From Pseudomonas campi (GTDB lineage Bacteria; Pseudomonadota; Gammaproteobacteria; Pseudomonadales; Pseudomonadaceae), in contig NZ_CP053697.2 of the NCBI RefSeq assembly GCF_013200955.2, forward strand, positions 2,976,001-3,040,000: a stretch of 64,000 nucleotides of DNA, read 5' to 3'. The first letter of the stretch is position 1; every line of letters begins with the position of its first letter. The notes under the pieces were generated by a model. It made no database searches. It saw nothing but the letters and a program-made list of their open reading frames with translations, and had not been told where the DNA came from. The translations under genes and the position numbers were made by a program. This document shows, one piece after another, positions 17,230 through 27,799 of the stretch.

Positions 17230-17784
17230 ATGAATCGGCATTACTACATCAGTGACAATCTCGATGAACTGGAGACGCTCGAAAACGAGCTGGAGGCCAG
17301 CGGCATCAGCACCGAACAGATCCACGTCCTCAGCGACAAGGATGCCGACGTCGAACAGCACCACCTACACGATGTTTCCTCGGTCATGAAGCAGGACATC
17401 GTTCATGCAGGAAAGATCGGCAGCCTGATAGGCCTTGCCCTGGCAGCACTGGTAGTACTGCTGGCCTGGCTCAATGGCTGGGCTGATACCCCGGCAGGCT
17501 GGATACCCTTTGTTTTCCTGGCGGTGGTATTGCTTGGTTTCAGCGTATGGGAAGGGAGTCTGTTCGGCCTGCAGAAGCCCAACAGCGCGTTCCAGCGTTT
17601 TGCCGACACGCTGCACGAAGGCAAGCACCTGTTCTTCGTCGATGTGAACCCCGCGCAGGAGCCACTTCTCAACCAGATAGTCGCCCACCATCCGCGCCTG
17701 GAGTTGGCGGGGACTGGCAGCGCATCACCAGGCTGGGCGATTGCCCTGCAGTATCACTGGAACCAGTTCCGCAAACTGATCTGA
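17230..17784 (+). CDS. Two-TM hypothetical membrane protein
   Basis: 184-residue protein: a cytoplasmic N-domain (about 1-60; begins MNRHYYISDNLDELETLENEL, with ISTEQIHVLS), two transmembrane helices (about 65-86 and 92-115), and a C-terminal domain ending NQFRKLI. The N-terminus resembles small ferredoxin-like sensory domains of stress proteins, but no family is certain. The ATG at 17230 has GGGAGGTG upstream. It stands alone between the diguanylate cyclase and a decayed binding-protein gene. Confidence 0.65.
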   Translation: MNRHYYISDNLDELETLENELEASGISTEQIHVLSDKDADVEQHHLHDVSSVMKQDIVHAGKIGSLIGLALAALVVLLAWLNGWADTPAGWIPFVFLAVVLLGFSVWEGSLFGLQKPNSAFQRFADTLHEGKHLFFVDVNPAQEPLLNQIVAHHPRLELAGTGSASPGWAIALQYHWNQFRKLI

Positions 17785-17868
17785 CAAACACGCCATGAAG
17801 GGGCGGGTCGATGCTCGCCCCTCGACCCAAGCACCACGACAGCCAAAGCACTCAACAGACCAAACAGG

Positions 17869-18633
17869 ATGCTATCGCCGCACGAGCTTAAAGCGGGCAC
17901 TGTTACTTGCCGGTGTACTGTTCAGCAACCTTGTTCTGGCCTCTCCCCTGCGCCTGGTCAGCGGCGAGGACTATGCCCCTTATGCAGGCAGCGCCCTGCC
18001 CAATGGCGGAATGCTCAGCGAAGTGGTGTTCGCAGCCCTGGGCCGCTCCGGTTACCAGCCGAGTCTCGCCTGGCAACCCTGGAAGCGCGGCTATCACGCC
18101 ACGCTGAAAGGCAGCTAGACGCCACCTACCCCTACCTGAAATTGGCCGAGCGCGAGGCGGAGTTTATCTACTCGGAGCCGCTTTACGAGGTTACTCAGCG
18201 AGTCTTCACGCGCCGCGGGATGATGCTCGATCCGGATAACCTGCAGCGCTTTATCGGCAAGCGTCTGTGCTACCCGCTCGGCTGGCTGCCACCTGCCGCA
18301 CTCACGCCACTGCTGGAGCAAAACCAGCTACAGCGCCATGAGCCGCCGGATTTGCTGACCTGCGCCAAGCTGATTGCCCTGGAGCGCGATGACTTCTTCA
18401 TCGCCGACAGCCTGCTGGGACAGCAGGCCATTCACTTATCGGGACTCGACCCAGGCGAATTCGAAAGCTCACAGACTGTGGTCAGCAAGCACAGCCTGCA
18501 CTTCATCGTCCCGCGCAATCATCCGCACGCCACTCAGCTCATCGACGATTTCAACCGCGGCCTGTAGCAGCTGATGGCGAACGGCGAGTACCAGCGAATC
18601 ACCACCGCAGCCCGACAGACAAGTAACGCTTAG
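17869..18633 (+). pseudogene. Decayed SBP_bac_3 periplasmic binding protein
   Basis: Relative of the other orphan binding proteins in the window. The signal-peptide and N-lobe segment (LKRALLLAGVLFSNLVLA; SGEDYAPYAGSALPNGG) reads in one frame and stops at TAG 18116-18118; the rest (TYPYLKLAEREAEFIYSEPL... ) continues in another. Restoring one C near 18110 would give KGQLDATYPYLK. A second lesion is the in-frame TAG at 18565-18567 (CAG expected), after which the family tail QLMANGEYQRI is still readable to 18633. The natural start is also unclear, since the ATG at 17869 is out of frame with the signal peptide. Its end overlaps the pdxJ stop. Confidence 0.75.
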
Positions 18634-19376
18634 CCGCGCCCGGCAGCAGCCAGAATCAACTGCTTCATCTCCGCGACCGCCCCCTTGAAACCGACAAACA
18701 GGGCATGGGCAACGATCGCGTGACCGATATTCAACTCGTGCACCCCGGCAATCGCCGCCACCGGCTCGACGTTGTGGTAATGCAAGCCATGGCCGGCATT
18801 GACGATCAAACCATGGGCCAAGCCGCAGGCCACGCCATCACGGATGCGGGCCAGCTCACGCGCCGCTTCGGCGGGCGTATGAGCATCGGCGTAACGGCCA
18901 GTATGCAATTCGATCGCCGGCGCCCCGACGCGCCGCGCCGCCTCGATCTGCTTCTCGTCGGCATCGATGAACAGCGACACCTCGCAACCGAGCTTGCTCA
19001 GACGTTCGACGGCTGCACGAATGCGCGCCTCCTGCCCAGCCACTTCCAGGCCGCCTTCGGTGGTCAGTTCCTGGCGAGTTTCCGGGACCAGGCAGACATG
19101 CTCGGGGCGGATGCTTTCGGCGAAGTCGAGCATGAAATCAGTCACGCCCATCTCGAAGTTCATGCGCGTCTGCAACACCTCCTTGAGCAGGCGCACATCG
19201 CGCTCCTGGATATGCCGACGGTCTTCACGTAGATGCACGGTAATGCCATCGGCCCCAGCCTCTTCCGCATCCAGGGCGGCTTTCACCGGGTCCGGGTAGC
19301 GGGTTCCCCGCGCCTGGCGCAGGGTGGCGACATGGTCGATATTCACGCCGAGAAGGATGCGGTTGGCTTCAGTCAC
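18630..19376 (-). CDS. pdxJ: Pyridoxine 5'-phosphate synthase
   Basis: 248-residue PdxJ, which condenses 1-deoxyxylulose 5-phosphate with 3-amino-2-oxopropyl phosphate to make the vitamin B6 ring. Family blocks are present: [42 protein letters not shown] and [11 protein letters not shown]. It is the last gene of the lepB-side operon and overlaps recO by 8 bp, so translation is probably coupled. The stop overlaps the end of a convergent pseudogene. Confidence 0.97.
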   Translation of the reverse strand: MTEANRILLGVNIDHVATLRQARGTRYPDPVKAALDAEEAGADGITVHLREDRRHIQERDVRLLKEVLQTRMNFEMGVTDFMLDFAESIRPEHVCLVPETRQELTTEGGLEVAGQEARIRAAVERLSKLGCEVSLFIDADEKQIEAARRVGAPAIELHTGRYADAHTPAEAARELARIRDGVACGLAHGLIVNAGHGLHYHNVEPVAAIAGVHELNIGHAIVAHALFVGFKGAVAEMKQLILAAAGRG

Positions 19377-20067
19377 GAGCAGGTTCCTTGAGGTTCATAA
19401 AGAGTTCACGGCTGACCAGCGGCCGGCCACCCAGATGCGGCGCCAAAGCCTGGCGCATCAGACGCTTGGCGGCTGCCAGCGCCCCCGGCGAGCTCCAGTC
19501 GGCCTGGGCCATGGCCAGCAGATCGGCCCCCTGGAACAGGCCAGGCTGCAGTTGCGAGACAGGCTCAAGCCCAGCATCCGGTTGCAGGCGGTACAGGCCG
19601 GCAGCCGTAATCGGCAAGCCGGCAAGGTCGTGATCGAGGGCAAAACCATAGCCCAACTCGTCCAGCAGGCGCCACTCGAAAGCCCGCAGCAAAGGCTCCA
19701 GCGGGGGATTTACGGCCAGGGCCGTAAGCGTCAGGGCATAGTGCTCGAACAAGGCGGGGTGCGGGTCTTCTGCGGGCAGCAGGCGGATCAGCAGCTCATT
19801 CAAATAGATACCACTGAACAAAGCGGCACCACTGAGCAGATTGGGGATACCGGCGGCCTCCAGACGGGCCACATTCTTCAGCTCGCCGCGCCCACGGAGT
19901 TCGACTTCCAGCGGCACGAACGGCCGCGCCAGGGTGCCGGCCTTGCCGCGCGCGCCACGCAGCACGGCACGCAAACGTCCTTGCGGGGTGAGCAGATCGA
20001 CCAGCGCGCTGCTCTCGCGGTAGGCACGACTGTGCAGGACATAGGCCGGTTGCGCGCTGGCCTGCAT
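19369..20067 (-). CDS. recO: DNA repair protein RecO
   Basis: 232 residues, RecFOR pathway protein that loads RecA onto SSB-coated DNA. N-terminal OB fold ([24 protein letters not shown]-like LRGARG) and helical C-domain are recognisable; the zinc cysteines of some RecO proteins are absent, as in other gammaproteobacterial forms. It sits 3 bp after era and overlaps pdxJ, as in the conserved rnc-era-recO-pdxJ operon. Confidence 0.95.
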   Translation of the reverse strand: MQASAQPAYVLHSRAYRESSALVDLLTPQGRLRAVLRGARGKAGTLARPFVPLEVELRGRGELKNVARLEAAGIPNLLSGAALFSGIYLNELLIRLLPAEDPHPALFEHYALTLTALAVNPPLEPLLRAFEWRLLDELGYGFALDHDLAGLPITAAGLYRLQPDAGLEPVSQLQPGLFQGADLLAMAQADWSSPGALAAAKRLMRQALAPHLGGRPLVSRELFMNLKEPARD

Positions 20068-20070
20068 GGC

Positions 20071-20973
20071 TTAGATGTCGTTGTAGCCCAGCGAGCGCAG
20101 CGCCCGCTCATCGTCGGACCAGCCACCTTTGACCTTGACCCAGAGGTTGAGCATGACCTTGGAGTCGAACAGCACCTCCATGTCCTTGCGCGCCTCCTGG
20201 CCAATGCGCTTGATGCGCTCGCCCTTGTCGCCAATGATGATTTTCTTCTGGCCGTCGCGCTCGACCAGGATCAATGCATGGATATGCAGGATGCGACCTT
20301 CCTGCTTGAACTCTTCGATTTCCACGGTGATCTGGTAAGGCAGCTCGGCACCCAGCTGACGCATGATCTTCTCGCGCACCAGCTCGGCCGCCAGAAAGCG
20401 ACTGGAGCGGTCGGTAATCTGATCTTCCGGGAAGAAGTGCTCGCTTTCCGGCAGGAAGTCCGCCACCAGCTTTTCCAGGGCATCAAGATTGTGCCCCTGC
20501 TGCGCGGAAATCGGCACGATTTCGGCCTTTGGCAGTTGCTGTTGCAGCCACTCCAGATGCGGCATCAGCTCAACCTTGTCTTCGATGCGATCGGTCTTGT
20601 TGATCGCCAGGATCACCGGACCCTGCACGTACTGGATACGCTCGAGGACCATCTGATCTTCGTCGGTCCAGCGGGTACGATCGACCACGAAGATCACCAC
20701 ATCGACGTCTTTCAACGCCGCCGAGGCGGTCTTGTTCATGTAGCGATTGAGAGCCTTCTCACTATTTTTATGCAGGCCGGGAGTATCGACATAGATCGCC
20801 TGTACCTCGCCCTCGGTCTTGATCCCGAGCATGTTGTGGCGAGTGGTCTGCGGCTTGCGTGAAGTAATCGCCAGCTTCTGCCCGAGGATATGGTTGAGCA
20901 GGGTCGACTTGCCCACGTTCGGGCGACCGACAATGGCGACATAGCCGCAGCGGGTTACAGGTACATCAGTCAT
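20071..20973 (-). CDS. era: GTPase Era
   Basis: 300-residue GTP-binding protein needed for 16S rRNA maturation and 30S assembly. G1 GRPNVGKS, G3 DTPG, G4 NKTD and the KH-domain motif [14 protein letters not shown] are intact. The start is taken at 20973 ([11 protein letters not shown]), with GGAG 8 bases upstream; an ATG at 20979 is in frame but too close to that site. It overlaps the end of rnc by 8 bp, implying translational coupling. Confidence 0.97.
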   Translation of the reverse strand: MTDVPVTRCGYVAIVGRPNVGKSTLLNHILGQKLAITSRKPQTTRHNMLGIKTEGEVQAIYVDTPGLHKNSEKALNRYMNKTASAALKDVDVVIFVVDRTRWTDEDQMVLERIQYVQGPVILAINKTDRIEDKVELMPHLEWLQQQLPKAEIVPISAQQGHNLDALEKLVADFLPESEHFFPEDQITDRSSRFLAAELVREKIMRQLGAELPYQITVEIEEFKQEGRILHIHALILVERDGQKKIIIGDKGERIKRIGQEARKDMEVLFDSKVMLNLWVKVKGGWSDDERALRSLGYNDI

Positions 20974-21655
20974 TGCCATTCTCCACGCCCAGCGCCACCA
21001 GGGCAGCAGCGGCGGCGACCTGCTCGGCAATGCGCCGACTGGCGCCCTGCCCCTGGGTCTTGTCATTCAATAAGGCTATTTCGCACTGGACGAAGAACGT
21101 CCGGCAATGCGGTTCGCCCTGGATATCCACCACGTCATAGCGTGGCAGATCGGTCGCCCGTGACTGCAGAAACTCCTGCAGGCGAGTTTTAGGATCCTTG
21201 TTGGTGTCTACCAGGGTCAGGCTGTCCAACTCGTTGCTCAGCCAGCCCAGCACGCACTGACGAGCCACATCCATACCGGCGTCCAGGTAGATGGCACCAA
21301 TCAGCGCCTCCAAGGCATCGGCAAGAATCGACTCACGGCGGAAACCACCACTCTTCAACTCGCCGGAGCCCAGGCGCAAGTACTCACCCAGGTCGAAACC
21401 ACGCGCCAGCACCGCCAGTGTCTCGCCTTTTACCAAGCGCGCACGCAAACGCGACAACTGGCCTTCGCGAGCCTGGGGAAAACGCTCGAACAGCGCCTCG
21501 CCCGCTACGAAGTTGAGAATGGCATCCCCGAGAAACTCCAAACGCTCGTTGTTGCGCCCGGCAAAACTACGATGGGTAAGGGCCAGGAGCATAAGATCCT
21601 GGTCCTGAAAGGCGTGACCGAGCTGACGCTCAAGACGGGCTAGGGGAACACTCAC
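20966..21655 (-). CDS. rnc: Ribonuclease III
   Basis: 229-residue double-strand-specific RNase for rRNA processing and mRNA decay. The catalytic signature [14 protein letters not shown] (about residues 35-48) and the downstream acidic residue in [13 protein letters not shown] are present, followed by a C-terminal dsRNA-binding domain (about 155-225, [11 protein letters not shown]). It overlaps the upstream DUF4845 gene by 4 bp (ATGA) and era by 8 bp. Confidence 0.97.
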   Translation of the reverse strand: MSVPLARLERQLGHAFQDQDLMLLALTHRSFAGRNNERLEFLGDAILNFVAGEALFERFPQAREGQLSRLRARLVKGETLAVLARGFDLGEYLRLGSGELKSGGFRRESILADALEALIGAIYLDAGMDVARQCVLGWLSNELDSLTLVDTNKDPKTRLQEFLQSRATDLPRYDVVDIQGEPHCRTFFVQCEIALLNDKTQGQGASRRIAEQVAAAAALVALGVENGND

Positions 21656-22029
21656 GGCGCTCGCACACGAAATTCTTTGTCGAACTTGGCGACCAAATCG
21701 AGATTCTGGATCAGCGGCTCGCGCTTCTCATAATTCAGATGTACGACAAAATCATTGTTCTCGATCTTGACCTGCATGATGTCTTTGGGACTCACACCAC
21801 GAATACTGTTGGTTTCCATCCCTTTCATCACATGGCCGTAGAAATCGCTCACTGTACGAATTTCAAAACTCGGATCGGTTTCCACGGAGGTGATGATCTT
21901 TTCCAGTGACATGTAATCAAGGTAATGCGGCAGCATCTTAAATACCATGCTGGCGAAAAATGCCACGACAGCCAGCACGACCATCCAGCTTAGAAACGAC
22001 ATGCCTTTCTGCGAGCGCGCAAACGTCAT
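21652..22029 (-). CDS. DUF4845 domain membrane protein
   Basis: 125 residues with one N-terminal transmembrane helix (about 12-30, [17 protein letters not shown]) and a soluble periplasmic domain of the DUF4845 type. Members lie between lepB and rnc in many gammaproteobacteria, and function is unknown. The start ATG at 22029 follows TTGGGGG. The 103 bp to the lepB stop could hold a promoter, because AT-rich TATATA sequence occurs around 22082-22088, but nothing firm is seen. Confidence 0.88.
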   Translation of the reverse strand: MTFARSQKGMSFLSWMVVLAVVAFFASMVFKMLPHYLDYMSLEKIITSVETDPSFEIRTVSDFYGHVMKGMETNSIRGVSPKDIMQVKIENNDFVVHLNYEKREPLIQNLDLVAKFDKEFRVRAP

Positions 22030-22132
22030 GATTACCCCCAATTGTCAGTTTTGTTGTAATGCCCACGGCCGCAGACACCACTATATATAAGCCGAGGTGG
22101 CCAGCTTGCACAGCCACCATCGCTTGAAACGT

Positions 22133-22987
22133 TTAGCGAATCAGACCAACTCGAGAAAAATTCGGCAAGCTACGCAGCTTGGGATCTGGCCAGCTCAACC
22201 ATACGGCGAAGGCCTTACCGACGATATTGCGGTCCGGCACCATGCCCAGAAACTCCTTGGCAATATGCTTGTCGTTCCAGTAGCGGCTGTCGTTGGAGTT
22301 GTCGCGGTTGTCACCCATCATGAAGTAGTGCCCCTGCGGCACCACCCACTCATCACCAGGAACGCGCAAGTTACGACGCAGCTCCTTGCGAATCTGGTGC
22401 TCGACCTCACCCAGCTTTTCCTTGTATAGCGCAGCACTGCCCAGGCTACCGGGCTCTTCGCCGATGAACTGCTCGACAATGGGCTGACCATTGACCGTCA
22501 GGCGCTTGTCCATGCTGTAGCTAATACGATCGCCCGGCAACCCAACGACGCGCTTGATGTAATTGATGTTCGGATCGCTCGGGTAGCGGAACACCATTAC
22601 ATCGCCGCGCTGCGGATTACCGACCTCGACCACCTTGCTGTCAATAACCGGCAGGCGAATGCCGTAGGCAAACTTGTTGACCAGAATAAAGTCACCAATT
22701 TCCAGGGTCGGCTTCATCGAGCCGGACGGAATCTGGAAGGGCTCCAGCAAGAAGGAGCGCAGTACCAGCACGATGGCCAGTACCGGAAAGAACGACTTGC
22801 CATATTCGACCAGCAACGGCTCGCGGTTCAGGCTCTGCAGTACGCCTTCGTCAGGCTCGCTGACCTGTCCCTCGTAGGTGGCAATCGCCGCGCGCCGGCG
22901 TGGTGCCAGCAGCAGCAGATCGAGCAACGCCAACGCACCGCAAACTGCTACGGCTATCACCAGAATCAGAGGGAAATTGAACGACAT
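22133..22987 (-). CDS. lepB: Signal peptidase I
   Basis: 284-residue inner-membrane protease that removes signal peptides on the periplasmic side. Two N-terminal hydrophobic segments (about 5-27 and 65-82) precede the catalytic dyad: Ser90 in PSGSMKPTL and Lys145 in NYIKRVVGLPGD. The GDNRDNSNDSRYW box near the C-terminus is also intact. It follows lepA by 5 bp. Confidence 0.97.
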   Translation of the reverse strand: MSFNFPLILVIAVAVCGALALLDLLLLAPRRRAAIATYEGQVSEPDEGVLQSLNREPLLVEYGKSFFPVLAIVLVLRSFLLEPFQIPSGSMKPTLEIGDFILVNKFAYGIRLPVIDSKVVEVGNPQRGDVMVFRYPSDPNINYIKRVVGLPGDRISYSMDKRLTVNGQPIVEQFIGEEPGSLGSAALYKEKLGEVEHQIRKELRRNLRVPGDEWVVPQGHYFMMGDNRDNSNDSRYWNDKHIAKEFLGMVPDRNIVGKAFAVWLSWPDPKLRSLPNFSRVGLIR

Positions 22988-22992
22988 AGTGA

Positions 22993-24792
22993 TTAGCTAT
23001 CCAACCTGAGCACTGCAAGGAAGGCTTCTTGTGGAATCTCCACGTTGCCCACTTGCTTCATCCGTTTTTTACCGGCCTTCTGCTTTTCCAGCAGCTTTTT
23101 CTTACGGCTGACATCACCGCCGTAGCACTTGGCCAATACGTTCTTGCGCAGCGCCTTGACCGTGGTTCGTGCCACGATCTGCCCACCGATGGCAGCCTGA
23201 ATGGCCACATCGAACATCTGCCGTGGAATCAGTTCTTTCATTTTCTCGGTCAATGCGCGGCCTTTGTAGTGCGCATTGTCACGGTGCACGATCAGTGCCA
23301 AGGCATCGACCTTGTCGCCGTTGATCAAAACATCGAGTTTGACCAGATTGGCCGACTGATAGCGGTCGAAATGATAGTCCAGCGAAGCGTAGCCACGGCT
23401 GGTGGATTTCAGGCGATCGAAGAAGTCCAGCACCACTTCGTTCATCGGCAGATCGTAGCTGACCTGAACCTGGGTGCCGAGGAACAGCATGTCGTGCTGC
23501 ACGCCGCGCTTCTCGATACACAGGGTGATGACGTTACCCAGGTGCTCCTGAGGCACGAGGATATTGGCGCGCACAATCGGCTCGCGCATATCTTCAACAG
23601 ACGACAGATCGGGCAGTTTGGACGGGTTATCGACGTAGATGGTCTCACCGGTCTTCAACAACAACTCGAAGATTACCGTTGGCGCAGTGGTAATCAGATC
23701 AAGATCGTACTCGCGCTCCAGGCGCTCCTGGATGATCTCCATGTGCAGCATGCCGAGGAACCCGCAACGGAAACCAAAACCCAGTGCGTCCGAGCTTTCC
23801 GGCAAGTATTGCAGCGACGAGTCATTCAGCGTGAGCTTTTGCAGGGCTTCACGGAAATTTTCAAAATCGTCCGAGCTTACCGGGAACAGTCCGGCATACA
23901 CCTGCGGCTGAATGCGCTTGAAGCCTGGCAACACATCTACATCAGGGGTAGAGCTGAGGGTCAGGGTGTCACCCACCGGAGCACCGTGGATGTCCTTGAT
24001 ACCGGCGATGATAAAGCCCACTTCACCCGCTTTCAGGTCAGCGGTTTGCGTGTGCTTGGGGGTAAACACACCGACACTATCCACCAGGTGGATTTTGCCG
24101 GTGGACTTGACCAGAATCTTGTCACCCTTCTTCACGCAACCATGGCGTACACGCACCAGGGATACAACGCCCAGGTAGTTGTCGAACCAGGAGTCGATGA
24201 TCAGTGCTTGCAACGGGTCTTCGATGTTGCCGGTAGGCGCCGGAATGGTCTTCACCAGACGCTCAAGTACCTCGTCAACGCCCATACCGCTCTTGGCACT
24301 GCAGGCCACGGCGTCGGTCGCGTCGATACCGATGATTTTCTCGATTTCTTCCTTGACCTTGTCCGGATCGGCCTGCGGCAGGTCCATCTTGTTCAGTACC
24401 GGCATGACCTCAAGGCCCTGCTCGATGGCGGTGTAGCAGTTGGCAACCGACTGGGCTTCCACACCCTGACCGGCATCCACCACTAGCAACGCACCCTCGC
24501 AAGCGGCCAGCGAACGACTGACTTCATAGGTGAAGTCGACGTGCCCTGGGGTATCGATGAAGTTCAGCTGATAGGTTTTACCGTCGAGAGCCTTGTAGTG
24601 CAGCGTGACACTGTGGGCCTTGATGGTAATTCCGCGCTCGCGCTCCAAGTCCATGGAGTCGAGCACCTGGGCCTCCATTTCACGCTCGGAGAGGCCACCG
24701 CACATCTGGATGAAGCGGTCAGCCAGGGTCGACTTGCCGTGGTCGATGTGGGCGATGATGGAGAAATTGCGGATATGACTCAGGTCACTCAC
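22993..24792 (-). CDS. lepA: Elongation factor 4 (LepA)
   Basis: 599-residue GTPase that acts on stalled or mis-translocated ribosomes. Motifs include [14 protein letters not shown] (G1), RERGITI (G2), DTPGHVDF (G3), NKMDLP (G4) and the LepA-specific C-terminal domain ([35 protein letters not shown]). Length is standard. Transcribed with lepB. The 151 bp before mucD hold the mucD terminator and a probable lepA promoter region. Confidence 0.98.
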   Translation of the reverse strand: MSDLSHIRNFSIIAHIDHGKSTLADRFIQMCGGLSEREMEAQVLDSMDLERERGITIKAHSVTLHYKALDGKTYQLNFIDTPGHVDFTYEVSRSLAACEGALLVVDAGQGVEAQSVANCYTAIEQGLEVMPVLNKMDLPQADPDKVKEEIEKIIGIDATDAVACSAKSGMGVDEVLERLVKTIPAPTGNIEDPLQALIIDSWFDNYLGVVSLVRVRHGCVKKGDKILVKSTGKIHLVDSVGVFTPKHTQTADLKAGEVGFIIAGIKDIHGAPVGDTLTLSSTPDVDVLPGFKRIQPQVYAGLFPVSSDDFENFREALQKLTLNDSSLQYLPESSDALGFGFRCGFLGMLHMEIIQERLEREYDLDLITTAPTVIFELLLKTGETIYVDNPSKLPDLSSVEDMREPIVRANILVPQEHLGNVITLCIEKRGVQHDMLFLGTQVQVSYDLPMNEVVLDFFDRLKSTSRGYASLDYHFDRYQSANLVKLDVLINGDKVDALALIVHRDNAHYKGRALTEKMKELIPRQMFDVAIQAAIGGQIVARTTVKALRKNVLAKCYGGDVSRKKKLLEKQKAGKKRMKQVGNVEIPQEAFLAVLRLDS

Positions 24793-24898
24793 GGATCAAC
24801 ACTCGAAAAAGCCGCAGGCAGGCTGCCCGCCGAAAATAGCCGAGCATTCTACCTGACCGATGACCATGGCGTCACGCGTGCGCACTGAGAGGCAGACA

Positions 24899-24927
24899 CA
24901 AAAAAGGGCAGTAAAAACTGCCCTTTC
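24899..24927 (-). terminator. Rho-independent terminator of the algU-mucABCD operon
   Basis: On the minus strand AAAGGGCAGT and ACTGCCCTTT pair around a TTTT loop, followed by a T run, 17 bases past the mucD stop. Confidence 0.9.
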
Positions 24928-24943
24928 TGCTCATCAAGCCGCC

Positions 24944-26365
24944 CTATTCCGCAAGCTTGAAGGTAATGAAACTAGCCCGCCCCTGACGCAAGACACGCAT
25001 GGAAACAGAGCGATTGCTTGGCAACTCCTTGGCCACCCGGGTGAAGGTTTTGGCAGAGTCGATAGCTTGATTGTTCAAATGAGTAATCACATCCCCAGGA
25101 CGCAGACCGATCAAAGCCGCTGGACCGCCCAGCACCTCCTTGATCACCACGCCTCCGCGTACATCCAGTGCCTTTTTCTGCTCGGCAGTCAGCTCGACCA
25201 CCGAAACGCCCAGGCGATTACTGCTGCGCTCCACACCCGCATCAGCATCAATGGCAACCTCATCACCTTCCTCAGGCAGAACCCCTACGCTCATCTGCAA
25301 GGTCTTGCGCTCGCCTTCGCGCACCACTTCCAACTCGGCCTTGCTACCCGGTTTGAGACCACCAACCAGATGCGGCAGGTCTGCGGACATGATGATTGGC
25401 TGATCGTTCATGCTGAGAATCACATCCCCCACCTGCAGGCCACCTTTGGCCGCCGGACCATTTTCCAGCACCTGGGCCACCAGCGCGCCCGCCGGCTTCT
25501 CCAGACCGAAAGATTCGGCCAGGTCCTTGTTGACCTCCTGAATCACCACGCCCAGCCAACCGCGGCTGACCTTGCCGTCCGCCTTCAACTGATCAGCCAC
25601 GGACATGGCCACATCGATCGGAATGGCAAAGGACAGGCCCATGAAGCCACCGGAGCGAGTGAATATCTGCGAGTTGATCCCCACCACCTCGCCATCCAGA
25701 TTGAACAGCGGACCACCCGAATTACCCGGATTGATCGCCACATCGGTCTGAATGAACGGCACGTAGTTCTCGTTCGGCAGGCTGCGCCCCTTGGCGCTGA
25801 CAATGCCGGCAGTTACCGAGTGATCGAAGCCAAAAGGCGAGCCGATAGCCAGCACCCAGGCCCCGACTTTGAGGTCATCCGACTTCCCCAAACGCACTGT
25901 CGGCAGGTTCTTGCCCTCAACCTTGAGCAAGGCCACATCCGTGCGCGGATCCGCTCCAACCAGTTTGGCTTCGAGCTCGCTACGATCAGACAGGCGCACG
26001 ATGATCTCATCGGCATCTGCCACCACATGATTGTTGGTCAGGACATAGCCATCGGCAGAAATAATGAAGCCCGAGCCCAGCGATTGTGCTTCGCGCTGAC
26101 GACCACCGGGGTTGCGCGGCATCTGCGGAATATTACGCTCGAAGAACTCGCGAAACTGAGGCGGCAAACCTTCCAGATCTGGGATCTGCCCCTGGATGGC
26201 GACATTACGCTGCGGCGCATTTTGCCGGGTACTGATGTTCACCACCGCCGGCGAAGCCTCTTCGACCAGCGCCGTAAACTCGGGTAATTCCGCACGTGCG
26301 AAAGCAACCTGCCCACACAGCAGGAGGGCAACCACTCCGGATAAAGAGGACTTCAGACCAAGCAT
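24944..26365 (-). CDS. mucD: Periplasmic Do-like serine protease MucD
   Basis: 473-residue HtrA/DegP-family protease and chaperone that degrades misfolded envelope proteins and limits AlgU activation. Signal peptide at residues 1-24; catalytic His in GYVLTNNHVVADAD, Asp in DPRTDVALLKVE and Ser in NPGNSGGPL, then two PDZ domains (about 265-365 and 385-470). The ATG at 26365 has GGAG upstream. Last gene of the stress operon, 35 bp after mucC. Confidence 0.96.
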   Translation of the reverse strand: MLGLKSSLSGVVALLLCGQVAFARAELPEFTALVEEASPAVVNISTRQNAPQRNVAIQGQIPDLEGLPPQFREFFERNIPQMPRNPGGRQREAQSLGSGFIISADGYVLTNNHVVADADEIIVRLSDRSELEAKLVGADPRTDVALLKVEGKNLPTVRLGKSDDLKVGAWVLAIGSPFGFDHSVTAGIVSAKGRSLPNENYVPFIQTDVAINPGNSGGPLFNLDGEVVGINSQIFTRSGGFMGLSFAIPIDVAMSVADQLKADGKVSRGWLGVVIQEVNKDLAESFGLEKPAGALVAQVLENGPAAKGGLQVGDVILSMNDQPIIMSADLPHLVGGLKPGSKAELEVVREGERKTLQMSVGVLPEEGDEVAIDADAGVERSSNRLGVSVVELTAEQKKALDVRGGVVIKEVLGGPAALIGLRPGDVITHLNNQAIDSAKTFTRVAKELPSNRSVSMRVLRQGRASFITFKLAE

Positions 26366-26400
26366 CGACTACAGCTCCTATCCATAAAGACAACGAGTAT

Positions 26401-26847
26401 TCAAACAGTTCCAACCAGCAAAGCCCGCACAACCACAGGCTGTAGCGCTGGATCATCAGCAGTACGCCGACTACGCCAACGCACCACCAACCAGGCCAAT
26501 GCCAAACCAGCCAAGCCAAACAAGATCACCAACGGTTCGGACAACCCGAGCCATTGAGCCAAGACAGCAGCAGCAAACAGACACAGCAGCGGCCACAGAT
26601 AGACCAGGAACGCCCCCCGCAGCAGCAGATCCTCGTGCACCCCGACCACAACAGAATCACCAACCTGCAGTTGCAGATCCGAGAGCGCACGCACCAGACC
26701 ACGATTGCGACCGACCCCCAGCTTGTCCATCAAGCCCTGCCCACAACCGGCATTGGCAGAGCAGCTGGAGCACGTACTTTTACGCAGCGTCTCGACCCAC
26801 ACGGCTCCGTCCTCCAGCGCTATGACCCGCCCTGGCTCTTCGATCAT
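26401..26847 (-). CDS. mucC: RseC/MucC family membrane protein
   Basis: 148 residues. The N-terminal part has four Cys (CSSCSANAGCG, as in RseC, linked to SoxR reduction in other bacteria), followed by two transmembrane helices (about 78-98 and 105-125). It overlaps mucB by 4 bp and precedes mucD, as in P. aeruginosa, where MucC modulates AlgU signalling. A role in electron transfer is family knowledge, not visible here. Confidence 0.93.
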   Translation of the reverse strand: MIEEPGRVIALEDGAVWVETLRKSTCSSCSANAGCGQGLMDKLGVGRNRGLVRALSDLQLQVGDSVVVGVHEDLLLRGAFLVYLWPLLCLFAAAVLAQWLGLSEPLVILFGLAGLALAWLVVRWRSRRTADDPALQPVVVRALLVGTV

Positions 26848-27791
26848 TGCACGACCTTTTCGGCGGCTTGCGCCTGCATGGACAAGGCGACACGCTCGGC
26901 AGTGCCCAGGGGAATCTCGCCAACTACCGTTACCATGACATCACCATCAACAGTGCTCATACGCCGGGAGACCACAGCAGTCGGGCCAAGCTGACTACGC
27001 GCATCTTCCACCTTGGCTCCCCGCAGGGGCTCGAGAAATATCGAAAAGCGTGCCAGGCCATCGTCATAGGTCAGATAAGCGACCTGCTCCGCCGAAGCCG
27101 GACTGCGGCGCTGCAAGGCCTGCTGCAGCTGAAAGCCCGGCGGCACCCAGGCAGCACGCCAAGCAGGGACGGATGCACTGCCAGGCGACACTGCGTCGAC
27201 TGGCTTACAACTATCGCCCGGCTGCAACTGCTCATCCGAGACGGCTGTTTCAGTATCCAGATCAATGAACTGAAAACGCTCCAGCAGTTGGCCCTTTTCG
27301 TTGACCAGTAGCGACTTGAGCGGCAGCGCGCTGGCTTCGTCCAGATGCAGTTCGACGGCATAGCGATACTGATCCCGCGGTATCAACGTCAACACGATTG
27401 CCTCACGCCCCGCCACACGAGAGCGCCCCGCAACACGCAGCTCATAGCGCTCAGCGAGCCGCGCTGGCGCCACAACAGGGGGTGACACGCGCAGATCATG
27501 CAACTGATCAGCCAAGCCTTCACTCACACAGGCCGGATGCCCCCCGACCCGCAGCACTTCCTGTACCGGACCATCCAGCTGCAGCAGACGCTCACGCATC
27601 TCACCCGCCGCATCGACCCGATGCCAGATGCCGTGGGTAGAGAAACTACCGTTGCGCTCATAAACAAAAGAACCGTGAAAGCTTTGCCCCTCGGCCTTGG
27701 CCAAGCGACTCAGCCAATCCTGAGCATTGGCAGCATGAACCGACGAGGCCAGACAGCTGCCAAGCAAAACAATCAGAGGAAAGGCGCGCAT
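26844..27791 (-). CDS. mucB: Sigma factor regulatory protein MucB (RseB family)
   Basis: 315-residue periplasmic protein that binds MucA and protects it from the AlgW protease. Signal peptide (cleavage after SSVHA, about residue 20), the outer-membrane-lipoprotein-like N-lobe (WLSRLAKAEGQSFHGSFVYERNG) and the smaller C-domain. Adjacent to mucA with a 9-bp gap. Length is normal. Confidence 0.96.
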   Translation of the reverse strand: MRAFPLIVLLGSCLASSVHAANAQDWLSRLAKAEGQSFHGSFVYERNGSFSTHGIWHRVDAAGEMRERLLQLDGPVQEVLRVGGHPACVSEGLADQLHDLRVSPPVVAPARLAERYELRVAGRSRVAGREAIVLTLIPRDQYRYAVELHLDEASALPLKSLLVNEKGQLLERFQFIDLDTETAVSDEQLQPGDSCKPVDAVSPGSASVPAWRAAWVPPGFQLQQALQRRSPASAEQVAYLTYDDGLARFSIFLEPLRGAKVEDARSQLGPTAVVSRRMSTVDGDVMVTVVGEIPLGTAERVALSMQAQAAEKVVQ

Positions 27792-27799
27792 GATCCCCC

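Noticed and set aside
17795..17868. ATG 17795 as true start of the binding protein
   Set aside because: It would place about 30 non-hydrophobic residues before the signal peptide; the gene is damaged anyway.
23029..26287. Long plus-strand frames of about 475-485 codons opposite lepA and mucD
   Set aside because: Shadows of strongly recognised genes, with His/Gln-rich low-quality sequence and no motifs.
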